Source: Siphonodentalium dalli
Taxonomy: Eukaryota; Mollusca; Scaphopoda; Gadilida; Siphonodentaliidae
Assembly: GCA_032622095.1 (NCBI GenBank)
Contig: CP136061.1
Span: 130,460,754 to 130,524,753, forward strand
Direction: 5' to 3'
DNA length: 64,000 nucleotides
Part shown: positions 23,277 to 34,440 of the stretch, piece after piece
How the letters are laid out: each line of letters begins with the position of its first letter
Numbering within the stretch: position 1 is the first letter of the stretch
Program-made: the position numbers and the translations under genes
Notes under the pieces: generated by a model
The model's database searches: none
Told to the model about the DNA's origin: nothing
What the model saw: only the letters and a program-made list of their open reading frames with translations

Positions 23277-23460
23277 ATCTTTGTGTCATCTGCAAAAAGT
23301 ATCAATTTAACATCCTTGCATATACTTGGTAAGTCATTCATATATATTAAAAATAAGAGAGGCCCTAAGATTTACCCATGTGAGACCCCACAGGTAATTT
23401 CATTGAGTTCTGATATATGGCCATCATATTGAACGCATTGTTTTCTATGAGTAAGATAAT
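23277..23460 (-). pseudogene. LINE reverse-transcriptase catalytic fragment
   Basis: Minus-strand translation gives CGVSHG, a stop, then GPLLFLIYMNDLPSI and LILFADDTKI. These are RT motifs of non-LTR elements (GVxQGSxLGPLLFxxYINDL and the FADD box holding two catalytic aspartates). A frame change and stop after the glycine show decay. It is probably the same insertion as 22516-23139, interrupted in between. Confidence 0.8.
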
Positions 23461-23523
23461 CATTGTGAGGACATTGTTTTACTATATAAATGTCCTCACA
23501 GAGTTGGGTTGACACACTCACAT

Positions 23524-23656
<133 letters not shown>

Positions 23657-23744
23657 ACAGAGACCCGAGTCCCAGATATCAATCGAGATTCCCGGATTTG
23701 AACCAAGTCGATTTGTATGTACCGGGACTCATGAAAGAACGAGA

Positions 23745-26700
23745 GAGAGAAACAAAAGTGGCCATGTAGACTTCAGACAAGATGGCGTCCATCATGGCCG
23801 CCGTTTTTCAGACCAGACCCTTAGTCAGTTTTATGCAAATTATAGCGGGAAAATCTGGTAAAGTGTACACAAATGTATATATTTTCGTGAAGTTAAGCCA
23901 TAATGACACTTTTTTGGACCAAAACTGAAACTCACCATCCAAGATGGCCGCCAAAATGGCCGCCGGAAGTTGAAAATATGACATTTTTTCACATATATCT
24001 TCTAGATCAATTCATGCTGTTTGAAACTGGTTGAGTAATGCAACTTTATTTTGTGTTTTGTATATTAACTGATCATTGGAGCAATTACACATGCAATTAT
24101 TGGGGTCCTAACCCATTCCTATCCCTCAAAAATTCCATTTTACAGAATGTGGTATAACATTTCACAAAAAAATCACAATTGGGATTCTAGTCATATTTCA
24201 ACAAGAAATGATCAGAAATTTGTAATGTAAGTGAGGCATATCATTACCAATAAAATCCAAGTCACTCGAACAAAAATTCTTACTTTGGCTCAAAATGGCT
24301 GCCAATATTGCCGCCAAAATATGGAAAATGGTAAATATTACACCAGCGTGTCCTGCAATCGCTTACAAGTTTTGGTTGATGTATAAAATTGGCTATTCTG
24401 CATTCTATACATTGAATACTAACATGTCTGATGCACCATAGTTAATTGTTACTATTGTCACCACTGACATCGTCAAAAATATTGGACTTTTCTCTCAAAA
24501 ACTTGACATAAATATTGGCAAAAATTAACTTTTCATGTTTGGACCATTTTTTCAGGTAAAATATAGTTATCTTTGGATTGAAAGGTGTTTATTGTTTTGG
24601 TCTATCTTAAGTGTGACACCCAAGGATGTTTATAGACCAAATTGCTCAAGATGGCTTCCAAAATGGCAACCAAATTTATAAAATGTTAATGTTTTACATA
24701 TATCCCGAACATTCTCTGCATTATCCGAAAAGGTAGCAAATTGTGACTCACTTGGTTATTATACGTGTTAGTTAATTAACTGACAACTACATGTTCTATT
24801 CTTGTTGTCCCAGTTCCGTATGGGGCATGACAAATTTATTTTAAAGTATGTAATTTTGCCGAGAACCTCTTTTGTAATTTTGGCCATATTTATTGAAAGG
24901 AAATGGGCAGAACTTTGAGACAGAACTGAGATGGACCATAATCTTTGGCTATATTCTGGTCCATTATGATAAAAAAAAATATGTCAACAGGATACAGTGT
25001 GGATGCAAAGATCGTAGCCAGGGAGTTACTATATGATCATAACTTTATGTGAGGTGAATAGGTATACAGGGAGTTATTGTATGTCATGACTGATGTGAGT
25101 AGGTATACAATGAGTGACTATATGGTTATGAGTGGGTTGTCCATGGTAAGATGCATCTAGTTATATAAGGAGAGGTCATGGTCAGGTGAATCGATATGCA
25201 TGGAGTGACTGCATGGTGTATGCCTGTGTATATTCAGTACGGGTGCACCCGGTGTGCATGCATGGTCATTGGTGTGGTGTATGGATATAGCTACTTGGTC
25301 ATATATGTGTTGATTATGTATATATGGAGTGACTGTAAGGTCATGGGTGGGGTGTACATGTGTTGTCTGTATGATCATGGATGGGGTGTGTGGATAAATA
25401 TGGAGTTATTTTATGGTTACGAGTAATGTGTATATGTATACATGGAATGACTGTACGGTCATGACTGGATATGCATACCTGGAGTAAGCTGGGTGGACAT
25501 TATCGAGCGTGTGTGTATAGAGGGAGTGTCCTTGTGGTAACGAGTGGGATGTATATTTATATCTCTCGTGGATGTATTATCATTGGTGGGTGTATGGCTA
25601 TACAGTGAATTGCTGAATTGTGAGGTGTATATGCAGGTATGGATTGTTTGAGTGGTCGTGTGTGCGGGATGTTTGTATATCTGGAAGGGCTGAATGTCCA
25701 TTAGTGGGGTTTACATGTATACCTGGAGTGAATCTATGGTCTAGGGTGGGCTGCATATGCATATCGAGTGGTTATATGACTATGTGTGTCGAATAGGTAT
25801 GCATGTAGTGACTATGGTTAATGGTGAGATGAGTGCATGTAGGTATACAAGTAGTGACTGTACGATCATAAATGTAATGGACATCTATACAGGGGCTGAC
25901 TAAATGGTCATGTGTCAGGCGTATGAGACTATGATTGTACCTGTTTGGTGACTCGTGGCGGTATGGTCATGTGTAGGTTATACCAGTATACACACGTGTT
26001 GCTTTATTGTCATGGGCGAGGGATATGTGTATATAGCGAGTGGCTATATGGCCATGGATGAGGTGCATATGTATACATGGAGTGACTATTCTGACATGAC
26101 TGTGGTGTATTCGTATATCTTGAGTGGCTATTCGGCTGTAGTGTGACAAATAGGGATACAGGGAGTGACCTGGCCAATGTTGAGGTGAATATGTATACAA
26201 GGATTGACCATGATCATGTATGCATGTTTTGAATAGGTACATACGGGGTGACTATATGGCCATGGGTCATGTGAAGGAGTATACCAGGTGACATGGGTGA
26301 GGGTGTATGCAGCGGATGGCTATATGGCCATTGGTGAGGTGCATATGTATACCGGAGTGACTTTGTGGTCTTTGTTGTGGTGTTGATGTATATATTGATT
26401 GTCTATTTGACCATGCTATGACTCTCGGACATGACCTCTCTATTGATTATCATATCCTTGAGTTACTGTGGAAAGCGATAGCCACCCAAGATACACATGT
26501 ACAACCCACTCCGTGTGTACATAAACACCACACAAATGACAACATAATCACCCACTTTATACACGTACACCTGATCATACAGCCATACTTGGTTATACCC
26601 GTACATACCACAAATGAAGATACAGCCACGAGTCACCATGCATGAACACCAGGTATACACCTACACCCGACACATGACCATATAGTCACTCTATGTATAC

Positions 26701-28370
26701 ATATTCACTACATTCACGATCATACAGTCACTCATTGTATAAATATTCACCTCACCATGGATCATACAACCACTACATTTATACCTATTCGCCATACCCA
26801 TGACCATAGAGTCAATCCAGGTATACATATGCACATCACCAATGGTGAGCCCTTCCAGATATACCAATACCCGCACATACGACCACTCATAAGTTCCATT
26901 CTTGCCATACTCATACACGCCATCCATGATCATACATCTACTCACCATACACCACAAATGATAAAACATCCACAACATATATAAATATACGTCCCACCGT
27001 TACCAACAAGGCACTCGCTATGTACCCACGCATCATTCATGACCATACAATAACTCCCTGTATACCTATTATCCTCATCTATGATCATAGAGTAACTCCT
27101 TGGCTGCCATCTTGGCTTCCACCCTGTATCCAGTTGATAAATTTTTATCACAATGGGCCAGAATACCCACATATCATGGTTCATCTCAGTTCCGTCTCAA
27201 AGTACTGCCCATTTCCTTTCAATAATATGGCCAGAATCACAAAAGAGGTTCTTCGCAAAATTCAATACTGCAACTTTAAAATGAATTTGTCATGCCCCAT
27301 ACGGAACTGAGACAAACACAATAGAACGTAGTTGTCAGTTAATTAACTAACACGTACAATAATCAAGTGAGTCACAATTGGCTGCCTTTTTTCGGATAAC
27401 GCAGAGAATAATGTTCGGGATATGTTAACTTTTAACTTTTTACAACTTTGGTTGCCATTTTGGAATCCATCTTGAGCAATTTAGTCTATAAACACCGTAG
27501 TGTGACACATTTAAGATAGACCAAAACAATAAACACCTTTGATACCAAAGATAGTTGTATTTTACTTGAACAAATGGTCGAACCCTGAAAAGTGAATTTT
27601 TGCCGATATTTATGTCAAGTTTGTGAGAGAAAAATCCAATATTTCTGGTGATGTCAGTGGTGACAATAGTAAAAATGATCCATGGTGCATTAGTCATGTT
27701 AGTATGCAGTGTATATAATACAGATTAGCCAATTTTATACATCAACCACAACTTGTAAGCGATTGCAGGACACCCTGGGGCAATATTTACCATTTTCCAT
27801 ATTTTGGCGGCCATTTTCGCAGCCATTTTGAGCCAAGGTAAGATTTTTGGTTCCAGAGAGTTGGAATATTCATAGCTAATGATATGCCTCACTTACATTA
27901 CAATGTTCTTTTCATTTCTTGTTGAAATATGACTAGAATCCCAATTGTGATTTTTTGTAAAATTTTGTACCGCGTTCTGTAAAATCGAATTTTTGAGGGA
28001 TCGGAAGGGGCTAGGACCCCATTAATATTTAATTGCTCCAATGATCAGTTAATATACAAAACACAAAATAAAGTCATACTACTCAACCAGTTCCAAACAG
28101 CATGAATTGATCTAGAAGATATATGTGAACAAATGTCATATTTTCAACTTCAGGCGGCCATTTTGGCGGCCATCTTGGATGGTGAGTTTCAGTTTTGGCC
28201 CAAAAAAGTGTCATTATGTCTTAACTTCACGAAAATATATACATTTGTGTACACTTTACCAGATTTTCCCGCTATAATTTGCATAAAACTGACTAAGGGT
28301 CTGGTCTGAAAAACGGCGGCCATGATGGACGCCATCTTGTCTGGAGTCTACACGGCCACTTTTTTTTCTT
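23745..28370. mobile_element. 4.6-kb foldback structure: 1.3-kb inverted arms around ~45-bp minisatellite
   Basis: The left arm 23745-25020 and right arm 27090-28370 are long inverted copies, from CAAGATGGCGTCCATCATGG at the outside to GGAGTTACT at the inside. Small indels and substitutions separate them. The interior is a decayed tandem array of ~45-bp units (GGAGTGACTRTATGGTCATG, then GGTGTATATGTATACAT) running forward from 25020 to about 26440 and in inverted orientation from about 26440 to 27090, so the array itself folds back. The arms carry repeated ATGGCCGCC/AAGATGGC words. No transposase frame was found. The structure resembles Foldback elements. Confidence 0.8.
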
Positions 28371-28871
28371 GTTAACATTGCTTAAAAGTTGAAGGACATA
28401 ATAAGGAACAAAATGAGTGGGGTGAAGTTAAGTCCCAGAGGGGTGCAAGGGTACCCATATTAGCTCCCGGACTAATTGGTATCTCAAGTTTTCCAACAGT
28501 TGGAAATTCCAGCCTAATTCATCCTATTATTTAAAATTTTATGTTGTGGCAGGCATAAAATTTGAAACTGTTAAAAATCTTGACCCAAGTTTTTTTTGTT
28601 GGGGGGGGGGGTCAAGTCCCATGTTACCATGCCCCATGCATGACTGCAGTCCCACACAATCCTTGTCCGCGACTGGTGTCAAATTAAGTTGATTATTTGC
28701 ACTACACGCTTAGTCATATTACGGGGAACAAGGTAGGTCAATAAATGCATGAAATACATTCAATAAGAGCTTCGTATGCCTCAGACATATTCAGTGTAAT
28801 CATATTTTATTTCCCAATCGCACATACGTATTACTACAATACTGATCTTGCTGCTAGACATATATATGTTA
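28371..28871. other. Intronic, no gene seen
   Basis: Unassigned sequence with a 10-base G run near 28602. Confidence 0.4.
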
Positions 28872-30732
28872 GAGTAAATCAGTGATATCAGTAATTACGT
28901 GAAATCTCGGAACGTTTCAGTAAATTCGTGAAATCACTGCTCTTACAAAGAATTTCATGAAATTACTGGACAAATTCGGGAATTTCGCGTAATCACTGAT
29001 TTTAGGTGTCAGTGATTTCAAGAAATTACTGACGGACAAACATGTTTAAGTGCTTAATCCGTGAAGACAGCCATATATTGTGCTTTTGTTATGACATCAA
29101 GGATATCTGCTTCCGTATCCATCATCGATAATACCTCGGTTTGCAACGATATACTTGAAACACCAATCCAAACATAACAGACAAACAACAGACAAACAAC
29201 AGCTGAATATGGCGAGCATTTAATGTCAGAATTGATGTGTAGAATTTGTTTGAAACTGAACAAACTTCAAACTGTTTAGCCAGATTGTTGTCTTATTGTC
29301 AGCGAGCCAGGCCACCAGCATATCTTGGATGTCTCCATGTGCCCTTTCGAATAAACCTTGACATGGCGTGGTTTATACCATGATTAAGTATTGTCAGCTC
29401 TGGTCAGTGGAGAGGATAGTGGTTGGGCGCGAAGCGCCCGGGATGGTCGAAAAGATCGAGTGATCTTCTCCTTCACCCCACCTGGTCAGTGTGTGTTAGC
29501 TCTTTGGAGATATTAGCAGTGAACTCCGACCCGTTGTCACTCTGCAGAATGGTTGGTGCCCCGAACAGAAGAACATTATCTAGAAGTTGGAAGGCCACCC
29601 CCGTTGCTCGCTTGCTTGTCAATGTCCTTAGTTCACATAATTTCGTAAGTTGGTATTGGTAAACTATTATTATCCACTTGCACTTGTAGTTAGAAATATT
29701 CAAGGACTGCATATCAACCAGATACATGAAAACCGTCTTTCGAAAACCTCCTCCTTGTTATCAGACGCCATGTCAGAATGGAGACGACAGTATGGCAAGC
29801 ATCCAGGTATATATTTGTGGTACACAACAGATACTCATTTCAATATAACTCAAATGATTAAAAGCACGGGCGGCGTTCGTTGTAGAAATATTCATATTTG
29901 TTCAAATCGCCATGAACGGATGGGATATTAAAATATATATAGTTTTGTTCAGATGCCAAACATAATCAGCGCTTAAATAGTATATTGTCGTCAAGACGTA
30001 CGATGGTGTACGTAAGCAAGAACCTTCTCGTGTTACAGAAATTTTGATTCTGTTTACATAGTACAGCGCAATTCTATTGGTTAATCACACACAAATGATA
30101 TAAACGCTCTTTATTATTTCCATATCAGGAAAACAGTAACAAATAACGCTCTTTATGTTGACCATATCATGATATAAACAAAAGCCAGGTTCTGTAACGT
30201 TTTTTGCGTTTGTTTACATAACAAAGGAAAAACATTTTACAATAACATACTGTTTATGCCATATTTCTGATTAGTATAAGAACAAAGTCTGACTCTGTCT
30301 ATATATATTCTACTATTCTTTCTGTTTTTGGCGGTTTTTGACGGAGCTGAATATTTTAACAGCATACCCACCGCCAACGTCGACCGTATCTTTAAAATAA
30401 ACACGCTCCATAAGCTCAGTTGGCTCTCAGATTGAACAAAGCCAACAATGAAGTTGATTAGGCAATGCAAACCACTTGTCTGGGTTTATAATGTATAAAA
30501 TAGATAGTGGTAGTCTGACAAACCATTACCCTTATTTACTGAACCACGAACGGTAAATATTTGTAAAATCAATGAAAATGTTGAACATAACAGTGATTTC
30601 GCGTAATCCCTGGCCACTTTTAGTGGTTTCGTGAAATCCCTGACACTTTCAGTAATTACGCGTATTCACTGGACCAGTTTAGTGATTTCATGTAATACCT
30701 AGGGATTTCACGTAATCACTGATTTACTCTTA
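28872..30732. mobile_element. Inverted-repeat element with repeat-built ends enclosing an integrase fragment
   Basis: The left end starts AGAGTAAATCAGTGAT (28871-28886) and the right end is its inverse, ATCACTGATTTACTCT (30716-30731). Each end is a ~150-bp field of decayed palindromic repeats of the type CAGTGATTTCACGTAATC (28872-29035 and 30593-30732). The interior contains the integrase pseudogene and unrelated AT-rich sequence. No target duplication could be identified, so the single-element reading is provisional. Confidence 0.55.
29054..29731 (-). pseudogene. Integrase-core (rve) fragment, SCAND3/KRBA2/Ginger-like
   Basis: Minus-strand reading gives VDMQS and WIIIVYQYQLTKL, then LTSKRATGVAFQLLDN, LFGAPTILQSDNGSEF, FERAHGDIQDMLVAWL and LKFVQFQTN. 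It ends in CSPYSAV and TEVLSMMDTEADIL. The D of VDMQS, the D of SDNGSEF and the E of ERAHGD are the expected DDE triad of a retroviral-type integrase core. The order and wording match the animal SCAND3/KRBA2-type integrases derived from Ginger or Gypsy-related elements. Frame changes between 29480 and 29290, and stops, show it is inactive. The N-terminal zinc-binding region is not seen. Confidence 0.75.
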
Positions 30733-31760
30733 ACGCATAACGCAAACTATAGTACCCCAATTTGCCTCTTTGTTTTGTATCTAATTATATTTCCTTATCT
30801 CTCACTAGTTACATATTACTTGGCAAAGAAAAGCCGGGCATGACTCCCAACACCAGCCAATGCAAAATGATTGCTTTGTTCATTCAAGTTAAATTCTTGT
30901 CCAACTTCGTTGCACTTACGGAAATATATTAATAAATTAATAACCAGGTTATTACATGGTTAGTTGTATATCGGCCGAGACATATCAGCCTGAAGTTACC
31001 TCGGGCTGATATCTCGGCCGATATCCAACTAACCAAGTGATAATCTCTAAGTATTCATGGCCAATTTCTTAGTTACAGAGAGTACACATACGTTCCGATT
31101 TGTTAACGTTTATGCCATGGGCCATGTTCAACTGGTAATTTATTACCTCTTGTTCAGAACATCATGTGGATGTTGTTATCCAAAGATAGGGAGTGTTGTT
31201 TCTCGAAATTTGTCTTAATAATTATATAGAATGCAAACTTGCTGGATATACATATCAATATGTCATGTTATGACAACAACGTGTGTACTTCATTGACACG
31301 TCCTTAGTCGCTATCCTGGATCGAAGCGTCTGATAACTCCGATCATCGACTCCTCCCCGGGGTTCAACCAATATTTGACTAACAATAAACTGACCAGCTC
31401 GGTCAACTGTTTGAAACAGGCACACACTTTAAGTTGGGTTATCGTGACATCCACTTTAGATCTCGACACAGAGATCCTGTATTTTATATAACATAAATAT
31501 TTACAGAAATATCATCGCTCATAATGCATTAATACATGTACGTGACACATACAGTCTCACAACGCGCGCGTAATACCATATATGATATATATGAGAAGTT
31601 ATCGTAGTATACCTCTATTACCGATAGTGATTAATGATTCAAAACATATGCTTTTTGGGATGCACAACAAACAGAATGGTCCATATATAGTAAATATATA
31701 GACGACATGAATAAACATTGGAGAGTCAGCCTCTTCGTGATCAGAATTCAAATATGACAC
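30733..31760. other. Intronic; holds a hairpin at 30948-31044, no gene seen
   Basis: Apart from the hairpin listed separately, nothing is recognisable. TTGGGTTATCGTGACATC at about 31435 recurs in similar form near 35608. Confidence 0.45.
30948..31044. repeat. Snap-back hairpin, ~45-bp arms
   Basis: GGTTAGTTGTATATCGGCCG on the left pairs with CGGCCGATATCCAACTAACC on the right around a short centre. Arms are almost perfect. Confidence 0.85.
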
Positions 31761-34440
31761 AGTTTTGGTCCGACGGCATCTTCAATCACATATCTTCCTC
31801 ATGTGAAGCCACCCAGTAAATAAACGTTTTGCCCCTCAAGTAATCTAGCAGGCATATGTGATTCGAGTTGAACGTACACGTATACTCCACTAAATTGCTC
31901 TTCGTCTTCGAGTTGGCAAGCATTTATGTCAATTTCGAGGGCAGGCGAGTGTCGCCTGTCTTGAACACTCGCTCCGAGAGGCCGCCTTGGCAATGTGCTG
32001 ACCTATTTGATCGCTCAGAAGACTTGATGGAATCAGCAATGTCATGACGGTCTGCGACTACGGCACAACCTTGCACATCGAGAGCACCAAACATTCAACC
32101 GTGTTAAACAGATATCCAACGGTGTCAGATTTAGAACTAACACTGCCGTATATCATCTGAACGATTGTCATAAAGTAAGATACCCACATGTCGATGTTCA
32201 TCGGTTCCATGCAGGTGTGAACTGTCGATGGTCTTGTCTTCTACGAGATGGAAAAGGTAACTTTTTGTTCCAGAACGCATAGTTCCATCGATGTTGAATA
32301 GCGATAGTGGGACAGATAGTTCATATAACAGAAACATTCGCCTAGTTGAACATGTCTGTCGTTTGCAAGGACCAAGACTCTCAGCAGGAAGTGACGATCA
32401 GTATTAAGAATAGTCACATGTTTCTTTGCTGATGTCATCTTGATTGGTTTCCGAATTGATGCAAATGTTTTGTTTTAGATTTGCGAATCATGTCCATAAT
32501 GTCCAATGTATCGCTGTCTAGCCTATCTTCAACGATTTTTTAAATTCTTTCCTTCCCAGTTTCAAAGAACGCCAAGAGTTCTTTGGAATGAGGCTCGGTG
32601 GGAAGTACCACGCCTGTAGCGATATTGACGAGTGCCACGAGCGAATCATCGCTTGTGTGGTTTCAACCTTAGTTTAGTCAAACCTGAATCAACTTTCTCC
32701 ATGTTTTGCCGAACTTTCCTTCCATCTGCAGTGATTATAGATTGGTATTTTACTTGTGGAGTAAAGCTTACCCAGCAATTAGATCACACAGTGTGAGTAG
32801 TTTCGACATTAATGCCGCTCTTATAAGTGTTGTAAGATAATGACGCTCGATGGCCTTGTCACTTCGAAATTTGTCTTTCAAGAATCCCTCGGTACCACAA
32901 TCTCTATTGAGCGTTTGTTCGATTCCCTGGTCGGATTGTATGACGTCCCTGACCCATAGCATTATACACACCTGGATGCAAATATCCCATGGTGCTCATC
33001 TCAGCAAGGTATAAACATCGCCAACGAGCGTAGTCCAAGTGGTCATTTGCGAAGTCGTACGGGATCATTTTCGTAAACATATCTAAGTGGTTTGCGAAAA
33101 TTAGAGTTTCTCTCGGCTGTAACATTGTTCAATAGGCACTGTACCATATTCAGATACTCGTCCCAAATGCGAACGTGGCTGAAAGTTCGCAGTGCTCAAC
33201 GCGACCTAAAGTTGGAGAATATGTCTTTGAAATCACACATTGATGATGTCACATTATTCATAGATTTGAGCACATCCTCTTCAATGTGAGCAATATATAA
33301 CACCGCTACCGAAGACCATCGCCATATCATCCATTGTGACCTGCAATTTGTTTCGGATGTAGTTCAGCACTGTACAGTCCGTGTAGTTAAGAAACTCAAC
33401 TATATAAAATATCAGCAAGGCGTCGACTAACAGTTTATGCAATCCCATTCCTCTGTTGTATGATTTACCGACCAAAATCTTTCCTGTTATATTTGGACCA
33501 TAAATTTAAGATTCCATGACCATCTCCTCAATACCAGAATCCAGCATTCGTTTTCCTATTATACCTTGGAAGTTTAGCGCACGATGGAATCCACCAAGTC
33601 TCAACACTAATCGAGGGAAGAGCTTGAGATTCATACACTTGATCAGCTGTGCTTTTGAGTATAATGCCTCGTCAAATGTAATCACAAAATAGTCAAGGCA
33701 AATCATCCTAAATACTTCTGAGAGCCGCACGACCACCACGAAGACAGAGTCAAAGTATAGAGCAAAGTCAAGGAGCAGACACAATAATCATTTCTACAGT
33801 ATCCGACGTTGGTTGCGGGACCTTGGATCTTCAACGATAGCTTTATGTACATAATAGTCAAATATGGTATAATCTGTTCGCCGCCACTCAAATTGAAAAG
33901 TTTGTTGCTGAAAGCTCTCGCTGTGTCCCACGCAATATCAACTGGATTTAAATAAGGTTTCCCGTGGAGTCATACCAGTCAACAACCCCTTCATGTGAAT
34001 TGGATACACGGTTAATGTTAGGGCATTCAAGAATAGCGTTCATGTCCACCGAAGTTCATTCGTGTTCAGACACATGGTTCTGCTTCTGGCTACGACCTCT
34101 GCTTTGAAAGATGACAATGTTCATAACATCCGAAAATGTTCCATCTATTCTCTTAGCTTTTTGTTCGAAACTATTGGCTGCGGCGTGCGCGACAAATTAG
34201 TTAATCAAAGTTAGTTGGCACAGCACAACTTTCAGCGGCAGTTTGTATATATGTCCATATATACTGATATAATTGTTTGTATGTCGTTGTACATATCCCA
34301 TGTCGACTGAGAGCACTTATTAGCATTCTCATTCGAGTCCAGTGGTATGCTGCCAGATCAAAACCAACGTGCTTCCGAGTTTTCACTCTGGACGAAGTAG
34401 ATGAAGTAGACGAAGTAGATGAAGTCCTCGAGCTACAGCA
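31760..34440 (-). pseudogene. Second decayed member of the same multicopy family, minus strand
   Basis: Landmarks in minus-strand order: KTRKHVGFDLAAYHWTRM and LISALSRHGICTTTY (34386-34260), VGYCRNDY (about 33800), ITFDEALYSKAQLIKCMNLK (near 33690), LRLGGFHRALNFQGIIGKRM (33600-33540), VGKSYNRGMGLHKLLVDALL (33475-33410), ETLIFANHLDMF (33105), IEQTLNRDCGTEGF (32920), ANDRHVQLGE (32365), VPLSLFNIDGTMRSGTKS (32310-32260), SIKSSERSNRS (about 32020) and LLEGQNVYLLGGFT (about 31835). These are positionally equivalent to motifs in the 18.2-22.4 kb copy (VPLSLxNxDGT, the ERSKR stretch) but belong to a different subfamily. Many frame changes make it non-functional. Biochemical role unknown. Confidence 0.65.

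Noticed and set aside
25157-27310. Histidine/isoleucine- and tyrosine-rich small proteins
   Set aside because: Translations of the ~45-bp minisatellite inside the foldback; frames shift with unit length.
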